In this document: piece after piece, positions 7,399 to 9,241 of the stretch | Position numbering within the stretch: the stretch's first letter is position 1 | How the letters are laid out: each line of letters begins with the position of its first letter | NCBI GenBank assembly: GCA_900548845.1 | Contig: URMI01000024.1 | Location: 1-9,241, forward strand | From: an uncultured Clostridia bacterium | Lineage (GTDB): Bacteria; Bacillota; Clostridia; Christensenellales; Borkfalkiaceae | Direction of reading: 5' to 3' | DNA length: 9,241 nt | Program-made: the position numbers and the translations under genes | The notes under the pieces: model-generated | What the model was told of the DNA's origin: nothing | The model's input: the letters and a program-made list of their open reading frames with translations, nothing else | The model's database searches: none

Positions 7399-7526
7399 GC
7401 GCGGGCGCAGGGAAACCCTGCTTGCGCCATGATTTGGGAAGCAGCAATCCCCTTGGCGCCCTCTCTGAGGGTGAGCAGGCGCATTCTTGCGAAGAGCCCG
7501 GTGGGCTCTTTGCCGCCTGCGAACTT

Positions 7527-7555
7527 GGAAATGGCACATGGAGCGTGCCATTTCC
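7527..7555 (+). repeat. Perfect 11-bp hairpin
   Basis: GGAAATGGCAC (7527-7537) and GTGCCATTTCC (7545-7555) are fully complementary around the 7-nt loop ATGGAGC. It is the longest uninterrupted stem in the ilvN-ilvD gap and has no U-run after it. Confidence 0.7.
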
Positions 7556-7645
7556 TGACCGAGCGCGGGCTCTACCGCGCGAGAAGGGGTTAGTTGATTT
7601 TAACAAACGTTATCGCCCGCGACCGTATCTGTCCTCAAAATCACT

Positions 7646-7672
7646 AAGCCCGAAGTATCGGGCAAATTGAGT
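7646..7672 (+). repeat. Hairpin module, copy 2 (AAG-stem-AGTA-stem-CAAATTGAGT)
   Basis: A hairpin GCCCGA/TCGGGC (7648-7653, 7658-7663) with loop AGTA is preceded by TAA (7645-7647) and followed by AAATTGAGT, as in copy 1. Flanks and loop are shared while both sides of the stem differ together, which points to a conserved paired structure rather than a simple sequence repeat. Confidence 0.6.
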
Positions 7673-7725
7673 CCCGCAGCGCAAAAGCGTGGTTTTGCTC
7701 GCGGAAAAGATTTATAAGGCAGATC

Positions 7726-7753
7726 TTTGCAAAACAAAAAGAACAAATATAAC
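7726..7753 (+). promoter_or_regulatory. Weak candidate promoter for ilvD
   Basis: TATAAC (7748-7753) lies in an A-rich tract with a poor -35 match (TTTGCA, 7726-7731) at 16 bp. If used, it would give ilvD a leader of about 90 nt holding the two hairpins at 7763-7786 and 7792-7817. Read-through from ilvBN is an equally good explanation. Confidence 0.3.
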
Positions 7754-7762
7754 GTTCACGAT

Positions 7763-7786
7763 TTTATTTTTGCTGCGCAAAATAAA
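7763..7786 (+). repeat. AT-rich hairpin upstream of ilvD
   Basis: TTTATTTT (7763-7770) pairs with AAAATAAA (7779-7786), with GC/GC continuing the stem past one bulged T to a TGC loop. It lies 5 nt before a second, GC-rich hairpin. Confidence 0.55.
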
Positions 7787-7791
7787 GCGGC

Positions 7792-7817
7792 GTGCGCGTC
7801 CCACGCGGGGCGCGCAC
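7792..7817 (+). promoter_or_regulatory. Strong GC-rich hairpin 19 nt before the ilvD ribosome binding site
   Basis: GTGCGCGTCCC (7792-7802) and GGGGCGCGCAC (7807-7817) form an 11-bp stem (one G-T pair) with loop ACGC. There is no T-run, so it is not an intrinsic terminator. Its place suggests a role in ilvD translation or mRNA processing, and a small palindrome TCACA-A-TGTGA (7820-7830) follows it. Confidence 0.55.
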
Positions 7818-7836
7818 CCTCACAATGTGAATCTTC

Positions 7837-7841
7837 GGAGG
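7837..7841 (+). promoter_or_regulatory. ilvD ribosome binding site
   Basis: GGAGG, 7 nt before the ATG at 7849, supports that start. Confidence 0.8.
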
Positions 7842-7848
7842 CATTTTT

Positions 7849-9241
7849 ATGGCAAACACCTTTACAAACGGCAACGGCATGGCGTCGCAGCGTTCGCTCC
7901 TGCGCGCCCTCGGCTGGACGGACAATGAGATGAAAAAGCCCATCGTGGGCATCATCTCGGCACAGAGCGACATCATCCCCGGGCATATGTACCTCGACCA
8001 CGTCGCACGGGCGGCGGCGGAGGGCGTCATCGCGGCGGGCGGCAAGCCCGTGATCGTCCCCTGCATCGGCGTGTGCGACGGCATCGCGATGGGCCACAAA
8101 GGCATGAGGTACTCCCTCCCTTCCCGCGAGGTCATCGCCGACAGCGTGGAAATTTTGTCGAACGCCCACGCCTTTGACGGCATCATCCTCGTGGGCAACT
8201 GCGACAAGATCATCCCCGGCATGCTGATGGGCGCGGTGCGCGTCAACAAGCCCGCCCTCTTCGTTTCGGGCGGCCCCATGCTCGCGGGGCGCAAGAACAA
8301 GAAAAAGCTTTCCCTCTCCTCCATGTTCGAGGCGGTGGGCGCCTATACCTCGGGGCACATCGACGAAAAGGAGCTGCATTCCTTCGAATGCACCGCCTGC
8401 CCCACCTGCGGTTCGTGCTCGGGCATGTTCACGGCGAACTCCATGAACTGCCTTCTGGAAGCGCTCGGCATGGCGCTCCCCGGCAACGGCACCATCCCCA
8501 TGGTGTATTCGGCGCGCCTTGCGCTTGCCAAGCAGGCGGGCGAAGCGGTGATGGGGCTCATCGGAAAGAACGTCTGCCCGCGCGACATCCTCACCCCGAC
8601 CGCCGTCAAGAACGCCGAGCGCGTGGACATGGCGATCGGCGCAAGCTCCAACTCGGTGCTGCACCTGTTGGCGCTCGCGAGCGAGCTGGGCTTTACCAAA
8701 GAACAGCTCTCCATCGACACGATGAACGAGATCTCCAAGACGACGCCCAATCTGTGCCGTCTGGCGCCTGCGGGCGAATATTACATCGAAGAGCTCAACG
8801 AAGTCGGCGGCATCTCCGCCGTCATCCGCTCCCTCATCGAGGCGGGGCTCTTCGAAGGCGAAGCACTCACCTGCTCGCTTACGACGCAGGAGGCGCGCAC
8901 GAAGGACGCGCGCGTCCTCGACGAAGAGGTCATCCGCCCCGTTTCCAACCCCTATTCGAACTACGGCGGGCTCGCCATTCTGAAAGGCAACCTCGCCCCC
9001 GAGGGCAGCGTCGTCAAGAAGAGCGCCGTCGACCCCAAGATGTATCACCATTCGGGTCCCGCGCGCGTGTTCGACTCCGAAGAGGAGGCGATGGAAGCCA
9101 TCTCCACGAACAAGATCCAAAAGGGCGACGTCGTCGTCATCCGCTATGAAGGCCCCAAGGGCGGCCCCGGGATGCGCGAGATGCTCTCCCCCACCTCGTC
9201 CATCGTGGGCGCGGGCCTCGGCGACACCGTGGATCGGAAGA
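7849..9241 (+). CDS. ilvD: Dihydroxyacid dehydratase, C-terminus missing at window edge
   Basis: IlvD dehydrates 2,3-dihydroxy-isovalerate and 2,3-dihydroxy-3-methylvalerate to the 2-oxoacid precursors of valine/leucine and isoleucine, using an iron-sulfur cluster. The frame stays open for 464 codons to the window end; the family is usually about 550-570 residues, so roughly 90 are missing. Visible motifs are CDGIAMGHKGMRYSLPSRE (76-94) with metal-ligand D77, GNCDKIIPG (116-124) with cluster cysteine C118 and the conserved lysine K120, ACPTCGSCSGMFTANSMN (183-200) with the other cysteines, and GPKGGPGMREMLSPTSSIVG near the cut. IIPGH (42-46) replaces the PC motif of [2Fe-2S] enzymes, as in the oxygen-sensitive E. 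coli enzyme. The ATG has GGAGG 7 nt upstream. It follows ilvBN on the same strand after a 526-bp structured gap. Confidence 0.96.
   Translation, partial: MANTFTNGNGMASQRSLLRALGWTDNEMKKPIVGIISAQSDIIPGHMYLDHVARAAAEGVIAAGGKPVIVPCIGVCDGIAMGHKGMRYSLPSREVIADSVEILSNAHAFDGIILVGNCDKIIPGMLMGAVRVNKPALFVSGGPMLAGRKNKKKLSLSSMFEAVGAYTSGHIDEKELHSFECTACPTCGSCSGMFTANSMNCLLEALGMALPGNGTIPMVYSARLALAKQAGEAVMGLIGKNVCPRDILTPTAVKNAERVDMAIGASSNSVLHLLALASELGFTKEQLSIDTMNEISKTTPNLCRLAPAGEYYIEELNEVGGISAVIRSLIEAGLFEGEALTCSLTTQEARTKDARVLDEEVIRPVSNPYSNYGGLAILKGNLAPEGSVVKKSAVDPKMYHHSGPARVFDSEEEAMEAISTNKIQKGDVVVIRYEGPKGGPGMREMLSPTSSIVGAGLGDTVDRK

Larger units (their letters stand above)
7355..7713. repeat. Long-range inverted repeat enclosing the structured region
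   Basis: AAATCTTTCCGCGAG (7355-7369) is the reverse complement of CTCGCGGAAAAGATTT (7698-7713), apart from one extra A in the right arm. The arms enclose about 330 nt. They could form the closing stem of one folded RNA or the ends of a small non-autonomous element. The left arm competes with the local hairpin at 7331-7367 and the right arm with that at 7692-7735, so alternative folds are possible. Confidence 0.55.
7323..7848 (+). other. Hairpin-rich non-coding stretch between ilvN and ilvD
   Basis: No open frame here shows a recognisable protein family or a good ribosome binding site. The sequence is instead full of inverted repeats. They are an imperfect stem at 7331-7367; 7376-7389; 7407-7421 (GCAGGG/CCCTGC); 7459-7471 (CCCTC/GAGGG); a branched one at 7475-7520 with an inner 8-bp stem AAGAGCCC/GGGCTCTT; 7527-7555 (11-bp perfect); 7563-7580; 7648-7663; 7692-7735; and two more next to ilvD. 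This density is far above what neighbouring coding DNA shows. It may be a structured RNA, the long 5' leader of ilvD, or a cluster of palindromic repeats. I see no T-box core, tmRNA, RNase P or SRP signature. The strand is given as that of the flanking genes and is not proven. Confidence 0.6.

Noticed and set aside
6207..7484. Long open frame of 425 codons on the minus strand across ilvB, ilvN and the gap
   Set aside because: It is antisense to two certain genes, has low-complexity His/Arg/Asp/Ala-rich content typical of the shadow of GC3-rich codons, and shows no family motif.
7561..7590. ACCGCG followed by GAGAAGG, resembling the 3' part of a T-box antiterminator upstream of ilvD
   Set aside because: The essential UGGN preceding ACC is absent (the sequence is CTCTACCGCG), there is no terminator with a U-run downstream and no recognisable Stem I, so a T-box riboswitch is not supported.
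7422..7670. Possible 82-codon forward gene in the ilvN-ilvD gap
   Set aside because: It has no ribosome binding site, runs straight through several hairpins and matches no family I know; it is better explained as structured non-coding DNA.
7825..7830. ATGTGA start-stop mini-ORF just before ilvD
   Set aside because: It has no ribosome binding site and six bases are expected by chance.
7756..9120. Long open frame of 454 codons on the minus strand opposite ilvD
   Set aside because: It is the antisense shadow of ilvD, with the same compositional artefact and no recognisable domain.

Overview
The window looks like chromosomal DNA of a GC-rich member of the Clostridia/Firmicutes, probably an anaerobe. 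The basis is strong AGGAGG-type ribosome binding sites, close-to-consensus sigma-A promoters (TTGACA/TATAAT), the ruvC-ruvA-ruvB-queA gene order, a PGH-type IlvD, and a strong preference for G or C at third codon positions. No species can be named from the sequence alone.

Layout. Positions 1-102 (minus) hold the first 15 codons of a RelE/HigB-type toxin gene and its promoter, which has a 21-bp palindrome in its spacer. Positions 158-3420 (minus) are a tight operon transcribed in the order ruvC, ruvA, ruvB, queA: Holliday-junction resolution plus a queuosine tRNA-modification enzyme. Its promoter lies at 3470-3499. The facing argH (3602-4978, plus; last step of arginine synthesis) has its own promoter and ends at a clear intrinsic terminator with a UUCG loop. 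After a short gap with a 16-bp palindrome and a good promoter come ilvB and ilvN (5148-7322, plus), the two subunits of acetohydroxyacid synthase. They are followed by ilvD (7849 to the window end, plus), dihydroxyacid dehydratase, cut off by the window edge. IlvBN and IlvD catalyse the first and third steps of valine/isoleucine synthesis; ilvC is not in the window.

The least explained part is the 526-bp stretch between ilvN and ilvD (7323-7848). It has no convincing gene but is packed with hairpins. One is a perfect 11-bp stem, one is an 11-bp GC-rich stem just ahead of ilvD, and a 15/16-bp inverted repeat spans about 330 nt. A motif occurs twice in which a hairpin with an RGTA loop sits between TAAG and CAAATTGAGT; the two copies have different stem sequences that both pair. 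This fits a structured non-coding RNA, a long ilvD leader, or a dispersed palindromic repeat element. I do not recognise it as a named RNA family.
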